Of a stretch of DNA of 64,000 nt, positions 1-8,098 are shown one piece after another (position 1 is the stretch's first letter; every line of letters begins with the position of its first letter). Source of the stretch: Streptomyces phaeolivaceus (GTDB lineage Bacteria; Actinomycetota; Actinomycetes; Streptomycetales; Streptomycetaceae); the NCBI RefSeq assembly GCF_009184865.1, contig NZ_CP045096.1, positions 7,750,001 to 7,814,000 on the forward strand, read 5' to 3'. Position numbers and translations under genes: made by a program. A model generated the notes under the pieces. The model saw only the letters and a list, made by a program, of their open reading frames with translations. It searched no databases and had not been told where the DNA came from.

Positions 1-1
1 C

Positions 2-2062
2 TTCGTCACCGGCATCCTCTTCCACCCGTCGAGGTCCGGCCTCGCCTACGCCCGCACGGACATCGGCGGCGCCTACCGCTGGGACGACCACAAGGCCCGC
101 TGGACCCCGCTGACCGACCACCTCGGCTGGGACGACTGGAACCTCCTCGGCGTGGAGTCGATCGCCGTCGACCCCGCCCACCCGAACCGCCTCTACCTGG
201 CCCTCGGCACCTACGCCCAGTCCTGGGCCGGCAACGGCGCGATCCTCCGCTCCGACGACCGCGGCGCCACCTGGACCCGTACCGACCTCACCGTGAAACT
301 CGGCGCCAACGAGGACGGCCGGGGCGCGGGCGAGCGCCTCCTCGTCGACCCGCGCGACAGCGACACGCTCTGGCTGGGCACCAGACACGACGGCCTGCTC
401 AGATCGACCGACCGGGGCGCCACCTGGGCGGCGGCGACCGGTTTCCCGGCGACCCCGGGCGGCTCCGGGCAGGGCGTCACCCTGCTCGTCGCCGCCGGAC
501 GCACCCTCTACGCCGGCTGGGGCGACGCGGACGGCACCTCCGCGACCGCGAACCTCTACCGCAGCACCGACGGCACCACCTGGGAGACGGTCCCCGGGCA
601 GCCCACCGGTACCGCCGCCAAGGTCCCGATCCGCGCCGCGTACGACAAGCACACCCGCGAGCTGTACCTGACGTACGCCAACGCCCCCGGCCCCAACGGC
701 CAGTCCGACGGCAGTGTGCACAAGCTCCGCACCACCACCGGTGAGTGGACCGACGTGACCCCGGTGAAGCCGGGCGGCACGACGGCCGACGGCTCCGCCG
801 ACAGCTTCGGGTACGGCGGGGTCGCCGTCGACGCCCGCCGCCCCGGCACGGTGGTCGTGTCCACCAACAACCGCTGGGCGGACATCGACACCGTGTACCG
901 GTCCACCGACGCGGGCCGTACCTGGACGTCCCTCAAGGACTCCGCTGTCTTCGACGTGTCCGAGACTCCTTTTCTGAAGTGGGGCGCCGACAAGCCCAAG
1001 TTCGGCTGGTGGATCCAGGCCCTCGCCCTCGACCCGTACGACTCGAAGCACCTCGTCTACGGCACGGGTGCGACCCTCTTCGGCACCCGGGATCTGAAGC
1101 GCTGGGCGCCGCAGGTCCGGGGCCTGGAGGAGGCGTCCGTGGTGCAGCTGGTGTCGCCCCCGGTCGGGGAGGCGCACCTGCTCAGCGGCTCGCGGGACAT
1201 CGGTACGATGTACCACGAACGCCTCACGGCGTCCCCGTCGCGAGGCATGGCGTCGAACCCCGTGTTCGGGTCGGCGACGGGACTCGCGCAGGCCTCGACG
1301 AAGCCGTCGTACGTGGTCCGCACCGGCTGGGGCGATCACGGCAACGGCGCGTACTCGCACGACGGGGGCCGGACCTGGGCGCCCTTCGCAGCCCAGCCCG
1401 ACATCGCCAAGAGCGCACCGGGGCCGATCGCCGCAGGCGCCGACGGCAGCGCGCTGCTGTGGTCCTTCGTGCACTGGGACGGCACGAAGTACCCAGCCCA
1501 CCGCTCCGCCGACAACGGCGCGACCTGGACCGAGGTCTCCTCCTTCCCGAAGGGCGCCACGCCGGTCGCCGACCCGGCCGACCCGACGCACTTCTACGCA
1601 TACGACACCGACACAGGAACGCTATACGCCAGCACTGACAGTGGCCGTTCGTTCACGGCCCGTGCGACCGGACTGCCGTCCGGCGACAGCCAGTTCAAGC
1701 TGGTCGCGGCCCCGGGCAGATCCGGTGACCTGTGGCTGAGCGTGAAGTGGAACGGGCTGTACCGCTCCACCGACGGCGGGGTGACCTTCGCGAAGCTCGA
1801 CAGCTGCTGGGCCTCGTACACCCTCGGCTTCGGCAAGGCGGCCCCGGGCGCCGACTACCCGGCCGTCTACCAGGTCGGCTCGACGGAGGCCCTGACCGCC
1901 GTCTACCGCTCCGACGACGGAGCCCGGAGCTGGACCCGTATCAACGACGACGCCCATCAGTGGGGCTGGACCGGCGAGGTCGTCATCGGCGATCCGCGCG
2001 TGTACGGCCGCGTGTACCTGGCGACGAACGGGCGCGGCATCCAGTACGGGGAGCCGGTCTGA
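2..2062 (+). CDS. GH74 xyloglucan-degrading enzyme, 5' truncated by window edge
   Basis: Reading frame 2 is open from the first bases of the window, so the gene starts upstream; the internal ATG at 152 is not the start. The visible part (686 residues) shows the many YRS-D-G-TW repeats of a seven-bladed beta-propeller, with the RTDIGGAYRW segment near the left end that in GH74 carries one catalytic Asp. GH74 enzymes hydrolyse the beta-1,4-glucan backbone of xyloglucan, as endo-xyloglucanases or reducing-end-specific enzymes; which mode applies cannot be read here. The protein ends at the propeller with no carbohydrate-binding module after it. Its TGA overlaps the ATG of the next gene by one base (TGATG), so the two are probably co-translated. 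A signal peptide, expected for the family, would lie outside the window. Confidence 0.9.
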   Translation, partial: FVTGILFHPSRSGLAYARTDIGGAYRWDDHKARWTPLTDHLGWDDWNLLGVESIAVDPAHPNRLYLALGTYAQSWAGNGAILRSDDRGATWTRTDLTVKLGANEDGRGAGERLLVDPRDSDTLWLGTRHDGLLRSTDRGATWAAATGFPATPGGSGQGVTLLVAAGRTLYAGWGDADGTSATANLYRSTDGTTWETVPGQPTGTAAKVPIRAAYDKHTRELYLTYANAPGPNGQSDGSVHKLRTTTGEWTDVTPVKPGGTTADGSADSFGYGGVAVDARRPGTVVVSTNNRWADIDTVYRSTDAGRTWTSLKDSAVFDVSETPFLKWGADKPKFGWWIQALALDPYDSKHLVYGTGATLFGTRDLKRWAPQVRGLEEASVVQLVSPPVGEAHLLSGSRDIGTMYHERLTASPSRGMASNPVFGSATGLAQASTKPSYVVRTGWGDHGNGAYSHDGGRTWAPFAAQPDIAKSAPGPIAAGADGSALLWSFVHWDGTKYPAHRSADNGATWTEVSSFPKGATPVADPADPTHFYAYDTDTGTLYASTDSGRSFTARATGLPSGDSQFKLVAAPGRSGDLWLSVKWNGLYRSTDGGVTFAKLDSCWASYTLGFGKAAPGADYPAVYQVGSTEALTAVYRSDDGARSWTRINDDAHQWGWTGEVVIGDPRVYGRVYLATNGRGIQYGEPV

Positions 2063-4047
2063 TGCCGGACCTCAGCCAGGTGACCCGCGGCCGGATCCTC
2101 TTCGGCGGCGACTACAACCCCGAGCAGTGGCCCGAGGAGGTGTGGCACGAGGACGTGCGTCTCATGAAGGAGGCCGGCGTCAACTCCGTCACCCTCGGCG
2201 TCTTCTCCTGGGCGAAGCTCGAACCCCGCCCGGGGGCAAGGGAGTTCGGCTGGCTGGACCGGCTGATGGACCTGATGCACGGCAACGGCGTCGGTGTCGT
2301 CCTCGCCACGCCCACCTCCTCCCCGCCCCCGTGGATGGGCCGCCTCCACCCCGAGACCCTCCCGCGCGACGAGAACGGGCAGATCGAATGGTGGGGCTCC
2401 CGCCAGCACTTCTCCCACTCCAGCGACACCTACCGCCGCTACGCCGCCGCCATCACCGAGGACCTCGCGGCCCGCTACGGCGGCCACCCGGCCCTCACCA
2501 TGTGGCACATCAACAACGAGTACTGCACCTACGACTGGGGCGACGAGGCGGCGGCCACCTTCCGCGACTGGCTCAAGCGGAGGTACGGCACGCTCGACGC
2601 CCTCAACGAGGCCTGGGGCACCGCCTTCTGGAGCCAGGGCTACGACGGCTGGCACGAGATCCTCCCGCCGCGCCGCGCCCACTACATGAGGAACCCCACC
2701 CATGTGCTCGACTTCAAACGCTTCACGAGCGACATGCTCCTGGAGTGCTACGTCATCGAGCGGGACATCGTCCGTCGGCACACCCCGCACCTCCCGGTGA
2801 CCACCAACTTCATGCCGATGTGGGTGGGCCAGGACGCGTGGCGGTGGGCCGAGGAGGAGGACGTCGTCTCGGTCGACATCTACCCGGACCCGCGTGACCC
2901 GTTCGGCGCGCAGAACGGGGCGCTGATCCAGGACATGACGCGCTCCCAGGCGGGCGGCGGCCCGTGGATGCTCATGGAGCAGGCGGCCGGTCCGGTCAAC
3001 TGGCGTGGCGTCAACCACCCCAAGCCCCGTGGCCTCAACCGCCTGTGGTCACTCCAGGCCGTCGCCCGAGGCGCGGACGCCGTCTGCTACTTCCAGTGGC
3101 GGCAGTCCCGGCAGGGCGCGGAGAAGTTCCACTCCGGCATGGTCAGCCACGCCGGTGAACAGGGGCGTACCTACCAGGAGGTGAAGCAGCTCGGCGCCGA
3201 ACTCGCTTCCATCGGCGCTGAGGTGACTGGTCATCACATCCCCTCCGATGTCGCGGTGTTGTTCGACTGGAACTCCTGGTGGGCCGGTGCCCAGGACGGC
3301 CGGCTGTCGTCCGAGGTCGACCTGCCCCAGGTCGTACGCGCCTGGCACCGCGCCCTCTGGGAAGCGCACATCACCACCGCGTTCGCCCACCCCGAGCACG
3401 ACCTCTCCCCGTACCGGCTCGTCGTCGTGCCCCAGCTGTACCTGCTCACGGACACGGCGATCGAGAACCTCCTCGCGTACGTCCGGGGCGGCGGCACCCT
3501 CGTCAGCGGCTTCCTGACCGGCGTCGCCGACGAGGACGACCGCGTACGCCCCGGTGGCATGGACGCGCGACTGCGTGACCTCTTCGGCATCCGCACCCTG
3601 CACGAGTGGTGGCCGCTGGACGCGGGCGAGCACGTCGAGTGCGCGGGCCTCCCGGGAACCTTCCGGGGCACGCTCTGGTCCGAGGAGATCGAGGCGGCGG
3701 ACAGGGACGAGGCCGTTCCCCACGTGTACCGGGGCGGTGAACTCGACGGACTTCCGGCGGTGTTGCGGAAGGGCCGTGCCTGGTACGTCTCCACGCTGCC
3801 CGAACCCACCGCGCTGCGAGGCCTGTTGGTGCGGATCGCGGACGACGCCGGGGTACGGCCGGTGCTGGCCGGACTGCCCGACGGGGTCGAGGCGGTACGC
3901 CGCGGCGAGGTGCTCTTCGTGCTCAACCACGGCCGCGACAAGGTCACCGTCGACATCCCCGGCACGCACCGCGACCTGCTCACCGGGGCGACCGTCACGG
4001 GTTCGCTGTCACTCGGCCGCTACGGAGCGGCGGTGCTGAAACCATGA
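2062..4047 (+). CDS. GH42 beta-galactosidase
   Basis: 661 residues, the usual size for GH42. The N-terminal (beta/alpha)8 barrel has the family sequence GGDYNPEQWP near residue 15. The acid/base is Glu153 in MWHINNEY and the nucleophile is Glu306 in LMEQAAGPVNW. The trimerisation and C-terminal beta domains follow. It removes terminal beta-galactose. No signal peptide is visible, so it is probably cytoplasmic and acts on imported oligosaccharides. I chose the ATG overlapping the GH74 stop because homology starts immediately after it; a longer open frame upstream is just the shadow of GH74. Next to GH74 the likely substrate is galactosylated xyloglucan oligosaccharide, but that is inference from context. 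Confidence 0.93.
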   Translation: MPDLSQVTRGRILFGGDYNPEQWPEEVWHEDVRLMKEAGVNSVTLGVFSWAKLEPRPGAREFGWLDRLMDLMHGNGVGVVLATPTSSPPPWMGRLHPETLPRDENGQIEWWGSRQHFSHSSDTYRRYAAAITEDLAARYGGHPALTMWHINNEYCTYDWGDEAAATFRDWLKRRYGTLDALNEAWGTAFWSQGYDGWHEILPPRRAHYMRNPTHVLDFKRFTSDMLLECYVIERDIVRRHTPHLPVTTNFMPMWVGQDAWRWAEEEDVVSVDIYPDPRDPFGAQNGALIQDMTRSQAGGGPWMLMEQAAGPVNWRGVNHPKPRGLNRLWSLQAVARGADAVCYFQWRQSRQGAEKFHSGMVSHAGEQGRTYQEVKQLGAELASIGAEVTGHHIPSDVAVLFDWNSWWAGAQDGRLSSEVDLPQVVRAWHRALWEAHITTAFAHPEHDLSPYRLVVVPQLYLLTDTAIENLLAYVRGGGTLVSGFLTGVADEDDRVRPGGMDARLRDLFGIRTLHEWWPLDAGEHVECAGLPGTFRGTLWSEEIEAADRDEAVPHVYRGGELDGLPAVLRKGRAWYVSTLPEPTALRGLLVRIADDAGVRPVLAGLPDGVEAVRRGEVLFVLNHGRDKVTVDIPGTHRDLLTGATVTGSLSLGRYGAAVLKP

Positions 4048-4240
4048 TCACCCATACGACCGCGGCGGTCCGCCCCACCCGGACCCGCCGCGCGGAACCC
4101 ACGACTTCCTCCGGCGCCGAACCGTTCGTTCCGGGCGCATCGCCCGGACTGGTCGCCGGAGAAGACCACGGCCTCACCCTGGGGCCGCGGTAGCTCCCCA
4201 CACCGCAGTTCCCCCCACCCATGGAAGGAACACGACACCC

Positions 4241-4990
4241 ATGGCACTACACACCCGCACCCGCACCCGCACCCGCACCCGCACCCGCACCCTGGGCCGG
4301 ATCGGCAAGGCCCTGCTCGCCCCCGCCCTCGCGCTGGGCGCCACCATCGGCCTCGCCTCCGCCCCCGCCTCGGCCGCCGTCTGGAACTCCTGCGACCAAT
4401 GGGGCAACACCAGCCTCAACGGCTACACGCTCTACAACAACATCTGGGGCTCCGGCGCCGGCAGTCAGTGCGTCTGGGCCAACTCCGGTACCAACTGGGG
4501 GGTCTGGGCCAACCACCCCAACACCGGCGGCATCAAGTCGTACCCCAACTCCAAGAAGGTGATCAACAAGACGATCACCTCGCTCGGTTCGCTCAGCAGC
4601 AGCTACAACGTCACGGTCCCGTCGTCGGGCGCGTACAACTCGTCGTACGACATCTGGGACACGGACTACGACTACGAGATCATGCTCTGGGTCAACTACA
4701 ACGGGGCCGTCGGCCCGCTCGGCACCTCGCAGGGCAACGTGACGCTCGGCGGCCACACCTGGAGCGTCTACAAGGGCAGCAACGGGGCCAACGAGGTCTT
4801 CTCGTTCCTGCGCACCTCGGACTCGAACTCCGGCACCGTCCAGATCCTCCCCATCCTCAAGTGGATCAAGGACACCAAGGGCTGGATGGGCAACGAGACC
4901 ATCGGTGACGTGCAGTTCGGCTTCGAGGTCACCTCGTCCTCGGGCGGGCTGGACTTCGCCACCAACAACCTCACCGTCAGCAGCAGTTGA
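4241..4990 (+). CDS. Secreted GH12 endo-beta-1,4-glucanase / xyloglucanase
   Basis: 249 residues. The n-region of the signal peptide is a run of Thr-Arg pairs, followed by a hydrophobic core and an ASA cleavage site near residue 45; the mature protein starts around AVWNSCDQW. The GH12 jelly-roll carries the nucleophile Glu146 in YEIMLW and the acid/base Glu229 in FGFEVTSSSGG. GH12 enzymes cut cellulose-like and xyloglucan backbones outside the cell. The start is supported by GGAAGGA at 4223-4229. It stands 193 bases after the GH42 gene in the same direction, so it may have its own promoter. A second GH12 gene lies at 22192. Confidence 0.93.
   Translation: MALHTRTRTRTRTRTRTLGRIGKALLAPALALGATIGLASAPASAAVWNSCDQWGNTSLNGYTLYNNIWGSGAGSQCVWANSGTNWGVWANHPNTGGIKSYPNSKKVINKTITSLGSLSSSYNVTVPSSGAYNSSYDIWDTDYDYEIMLWVNYNGAVGPLGTSQGNVTLGGHTWSVYKGSNGANEVFSFLRTSDSNSGTVQILPILKWIKDTKGWMGNETIGDVQFGFEVTSSSGGLDFATNNLTVSSS
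4253..4288 (+). repeat. Six tandem copies of ACCCGC inside a signal peptide
   Basis: Six perfect hexamers encode the (Thr-Arg) run in the n-region of the GH12 signal peptide. Changes in copy number would stay in frame and alter the positive charge of the signal sequence. Confidence 0.95.
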
Positions 4991-4998
4991 CGTTCCGC

Positions 4999-5040
4999 AG
5001 TCGCTAGTCGCTAGTCGCTAGTCGCTAGTCGCTAGTCGCT
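4999..5040. repeat. Six perfect tandem copies of AGTCGCT
   Basis: A 42-base array of a 7-base unit starts 8 bases after the GH12 stop codon. Each junction makes a CTAG, so the array holds five CTAG sites; CTAG is the target duplicated by the IS element at 13779. It lies between the convergent GH12 and GH36 genes. Confidence 0.97.
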
Positions 5041-5138
5041 TTCCCCGGCCGCTCTCCATGGCCGCTGAGCCGTAGCTGGGCGGGGAGCGCGAGTCCGAGC
5101 CGGTGCCGCACCCCCACGCGGCACCGGCTCGGGCCGTT

Positions 5139-8012
5139 CTAGTCCGCCGGGCCCGCTTCCGTCGCCGTCAGACGGATCAGCAGCGCGGCGGGCGTGCGCG
5201 GCACCGACACCCGCAGCTCGGCCGCCGCCGGGTCCCAGACCGCCGTCGTGTCCGCCGGTGCGGCGGCCGGGTGCAGGATCTCCGCGTGCACCGGGGCGTC
5301 CCGGCCCGCCAAGTGCCCGACCGGCAGCCGCGTTTCGGCCTCGCCACCCCTGCGCCACACCGAGACGTACGACGCCCCGTGCCCGTCCCCGTGCCCGTCC
5401 CCGTGCCCGTCCCCGTGCCCGTGCCCGTTTCCGTGCTCGGGCGAGCGCAGCCCCAGTGCCAGCCATCCGTCCGACCAGCCCGGCAGACCGAGCGGCCAGA
5501 ACGGCACCGCGTGGGCCAGGTCGCCGCGGATCGACTTGTACGTGTCCACCGCGTCGCGCACGAGGCGGAGTTGATGCTCCGTCATATGGTCGAGGTGGCC
5601 CGAGAGATGGATACGGCCGAGGAGGGCGCCGCCGAGGGTGAAGGTGATCAGGTCGTCGTCGTACTCGGGTTGGGGGTAGGCCCAGACGGCGCCCTGTTCC
5701 GGCGGTACCGCCGTGGGCGCGGCGGCGGCGATCGGGGGATAGCGGAGGGGGTCCTGCTGGTCGCTGGTGGACTGGAGCTGGGACACGGCCAGGGTGGCGC
5801 CGTCCATGCGCATACCGCCGGAGGCGCAGTTCTCGACGACGAGGTGCGGGTAGCGGTCCAGGACGCCGGAGAGCCAGTCGAGGTAGGCGTGGGCGTGGCC
5901 GAGGAGACCGGCGCCGGGGGAGAGGTCGCCGGGGGCGGTGGTGCCGGGGGCGATCACGATGTTGTAGTCGAGCTTGAGATAGCCCACCCCCCAGTCGCCG
6001 ACGATGCGGTCCACCGTCTTGTCCAGGTGCGCGCGGGCGGCGGGGTGGCGCAGGTCCAGCTGATGACGGCCCTGCTCGGCCAGCCGTACACCGTCCCGCT
6101 GGAAGAAGGCCTCCGCCGGCAGCTCCGCCGCCACGGGACTCCGCACGCCGACGACTTCCGGCTCCAGCCACAGCCCGGGGACCATCGCACGCTCCCGGAT
6201 CCGCCCCAGGACGGCACGGATGCCGCGGTCGGATGCGGCGGGAGCTCGGGCTGCGGTCTTGTCGGCGGGGTGGTCTGTGGTTCCGTCACTGGTTCGGGCT
6301 GCGGTCTTGTCGGCGGGGTGGTCTGTGGTTCCGTCACTGGTTCGGGCTGCGGCCTCGCCACCGGCGTGGTCTGTGGTTCCGTCGGGGGCGTGGTCCGCAG
6401 TCTCGCCCTCGGCTCGGCCTGCGGTCCCGCCACCGCTTCGGCCCATGGTTCCGTCGCCGACGTGGCCCGTGGCCTCGCCGCCCTGTTCAGCTTCGGCTTC
6501 GGCCTGCGTTTGGGTGCCGTGGCTTTGCGCGGCTGCGCCGTCGGGTTCGGCCCGCTTGTCGCTCCCGCCGCCCAGTCCGGCCCCACCGGCCCCACCGGTC
6601 CCGCCTCCCGCCTCACCCCCACCGTCCACACCCCCCTCAGGGAACCGGCGCGGTGACGGCAGCCACTCGCCGACCTCGTCCCACCAGCCGCCGTCCACCG
6701 TGTCGTCGTACCAGCCGGAGTCGATGCAGAAGTACTCCGCGCCCGCCTCCGCCGCCGCGTCGATCAGCGGCAGCAGTTTCTCGGTGGTGGGGTCGCCCAT
6801 CAGGGTGTTCATGTAGTCGTTGAAGACCACCGGCAGCGCCTCGTGGTCCGGGTGCGGGCGCCGAGCGGCCCGCCGGTACGCGGTGAGCGACGCGAACGCC
6901 TCGTCCAGCCCCGACGCGTGCCCGGCCCCGGAAACGGAACGGGCAGGCAGCCCGGCGGCCGCGGCAGCCGCTGACCCGGCACCCGTGGCGGCGGCTGACC
7001 CGGCACCCGTGGCGGCGGCTGACCCGGCACCCGAGGCGGCGGCTGACCCGGCACCCGTGGCGCCGGCCGACCCGGCACCCTCGGCGCCGGCCACCCCGAG
7101 CGCCAGCACCGCCACCACCGTCGTGAACTCCGCCCCCGGCGCCAACCGCACCCGCCACTGATGCTCGGCATCGGTCGGCCCGTTCACGGCCAGATAGGTA
7201 CCGTGTGCCCGTTCCCCCAGGTCCCAGCGCCACCCGGCCGGCGACTCCACCTGCCAGACCCACGCCCGCCCCCGGCCCGCACCCTCCCCGCGTTCCGTCA
7301 GCGCCCCCATCGGCAGATGCCCGTCGCTGGGCCAACTCCCGCGCCCCGTCAGGGCGAGCGAGGCACGGCTGTCGTGCTGATGGGCGTCGACGCCGATGTC
7401 CGCGACCGTGTCCCGCAGCGGCTCGGCGTACCAACGGCACTCCGCGAGCCAGTCGTTGCGCGCCCGGTGCACATCGAGGACGTCGGGGGAGGGGAGCCCG
7501 CCGAGGAGCAGGCTGCTGACCGACTGGACGACGAGCGGCTCGGTGCCGTCGTTGCGGAGCCGCACCCGCGACCGGAGCGCCGCGACACCCACCGGAGACG
7601 ACAACTCGACGAACGCGGTCAACCCACTGTCGGGATCGTGCAGTTCGACCGTCAGCCGCTCCCAGTCACCGTCCCCGCCGCCGATGCCACCCCGCTCACC
7701 ACGGTGCCCCCGATACCCCAGCCGCGCCCCGAGAGCCGTCCCCGTGAACCGCGGCCCCGACCACCCGCTCCCGTACCCGAACGCCGTCAACTCAACGAGC
7801 GGAAGCGCGACTTCGGGATCGAAGGCGTCACCGGACGGCCCGAGCCGAACCACCCGCAGCGTCCCGTCGGCGGCCCTCGCGAACACGCTCTCGATCCCCG
7901 GATGCCCCCAAGTGAACCGGGAGTCAACACAGTTCAGCGCATCCGCGCCGTCCGCCGGGTCGCCGGGGCCGCTCAGGTCGCCGCCGTAGAAGTCGCTCGC
8001 ACTCGAGTCCAA
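5139..8012 (-). CDS. GH36 alpha-galactosidase with low-complexity insertions
   Basis: 957 residues from a TTG start at 8012 that has GAGAGGGG just upstream; the frame is open further up to 8120, but that stretch is operator DNA. An N-terminal beta-sandwich precedes the catalytic barrel. The nucleophile is Asp682 in YLKLDYN and the acid/base is Asp751 in STSDQQD. The IDSGWYDD and GLWLEPEVVG segments are also typical of GH36. It hydrolyses terminal alpha-galactosides and has no signal peptide. GH36 proteins are usually near 700-750 residues. The excess comes from three repeat-built insertions: GAGSAAAT repeats before the barrel, an Asp/Thr/Ala/Lys-rich block of about 140 residues inside the barrel, and a His-Gly-Asp run near the C-terminus. 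It is divergent from the LacI gene at 8099 and is probably controlled by it. Confidence 0.9.
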   Translation of the reverse strand: MDSSASDFYGGDLSGPGDPADGADALNCVDSRFTWGHPGIESVFARAADGTLRVVRLGPSGDAFDPEVALPLVELTAFGYGSGWSGPRFTGTALGARLGYRGHRGERGGIGGGDGDWERLTVELHDPDSGLTAFVELSSPVGVAALRSRVRLRNDGTEPLVVQSVSSLLLGGLPSPDVLDVHRARNDWLAECRWYAEPLRDTVADIGVDAHQHDSRASLALTGRGSWPSDGHLPMGALTERGEGAGRGRAWVWQVESPAGWRWDLGERAHGTYLAVNGPTDAEHQWRVRLAPGAEFTTVVAVLALGVAGAEGAGSAGATGAGSAAASGAGSAAATGAGSAAATGAGSAAAAAAGLPARSVSGAGHASGLDEAFASLTAYRRAARRPHPDHEALPVVFNDYMNTLMGDPTTEKLLPLIDAAAEAGAEYFCIDSGWYDDTVDGGWWDEVGEWLPSPRRFPEGGVDGGGEAGGGTGGAGGAGLGGGSDKRAEPDGAAAQSHGTQTQAEAEAEQGGEATGHVGDGTMGRSGGGTAGRAEGETADHAPDGTTDHAGGEAAARTSDGTTDHPADKTAARTSDGTTDHPADKTAARAPAASDRGIRAVLGRIRERAMVPGLWLEPEVVGVRSPVAAELPAEAFFQRDGVRLAEQGRHQLDLRHPAARAHLDKTVDRIVGDWGVGYLKLDYNIVIAPGTTAPGDLSPGAGLLGHAHAYLDWLSGVLDRYPHLVVENCASGGMRMDGATLAVSQLQSTSDQQDPLRYPPIAAAAPTAVPPEQGAVWAYPQPEYDDDLITFTLGGALLGRIHLSGHLDHMTEHQLRLVRDAVDTYKSIRGDLAHAVPFWPLGLPGWSDGWLALGLRSPEHGNGHGHGDGHGDGHGDGHGASYVSVWRRGGEAETRLPVGHLAGRDAPVHAEILHPAAAPADTTAVWDPAAAELRVSVPRTPAALLIRLTATEAGPAD
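5375..5422. repeat. Four copies of a 12-base repeat in the GH36 gene
   Basis: Four perfect copies of CCCCGTGCCCGT code on the minus strand for the Gly-His-Gly-Asp run near the C-terminus of the alpha-galactosidase. Confidence 0.93.
6253..6348. repeat. 48-base tandem duplication inside the GH36 barrel insertion
   Basis: Two copies of a 48-base unit, with a degenerate third beyond, encode 16-residue repeats containing TTDHPADKTAA. The block lies between the conserved EWLPSPRRFP and GLWLEPEVVG segments of the catalytic barrel, where other GH36 proteins have a short link. Confidence 0.93.
6971..7090. repeat. Five copies of a 24-base repeat in the GH36 gene
   Basis: Five tandem copies, the last ones slightly diverged, encode GAGSAAAT units that form a flexible linker between the N-terminal sandwich and the barrel of the alpha-galactosidase. 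Confidence 0.93.
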
Positions 8013-8063
8013 GTCGCTACCCCTCTCACGCCGGCCAGTGCGTGAATCCGTCGTTACGTTCTC

Positions 8064-8092
8064 TTGACGACTCCTGTGTGACCGGTCACAAT
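8064..8092 (+). promoter_or_regulatory. Sigma70-type promoter giving a leaderless lacI transcript
   Basis: TTGACG (8064-8069) and CACAAT (8087-8092) are separated by exactly 17 bases. The expected transcription start about 7 bases downstream is the A of the lacI ATG at 8099. No Shine-Dalgarno sequence precedes that ATG, which agrees with a leaderless mRNA. The first palindromic operator overlaps the -10 element. Confidence 0.6.
8077..8090. promoter_or_regulatory. Operator 1, perfect palindrome TGTGACCGGTCACA
   Basis: A 14-base perfect palindrome overlaps the -10 region of the lacI promoter in the divergent GH36/lacI intergenic region. An identical copy is centred 27 bases away. Confidence 0.8.
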
Positions 8093-8098
8093 CCTGCC

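Noticed and set aside
4048..4240. A small gene between GH42 and GH12
   Set aside because: No frame has a ribosome site and coding-like composition; the short minus-strand frames are opposite GC-rich leader DNA.
6971..7090. 24-base repeats that might be a CRISPR array
   Set aside because: Copies are directly adjacent without spacers and lie in frame inside the GH36 gene.
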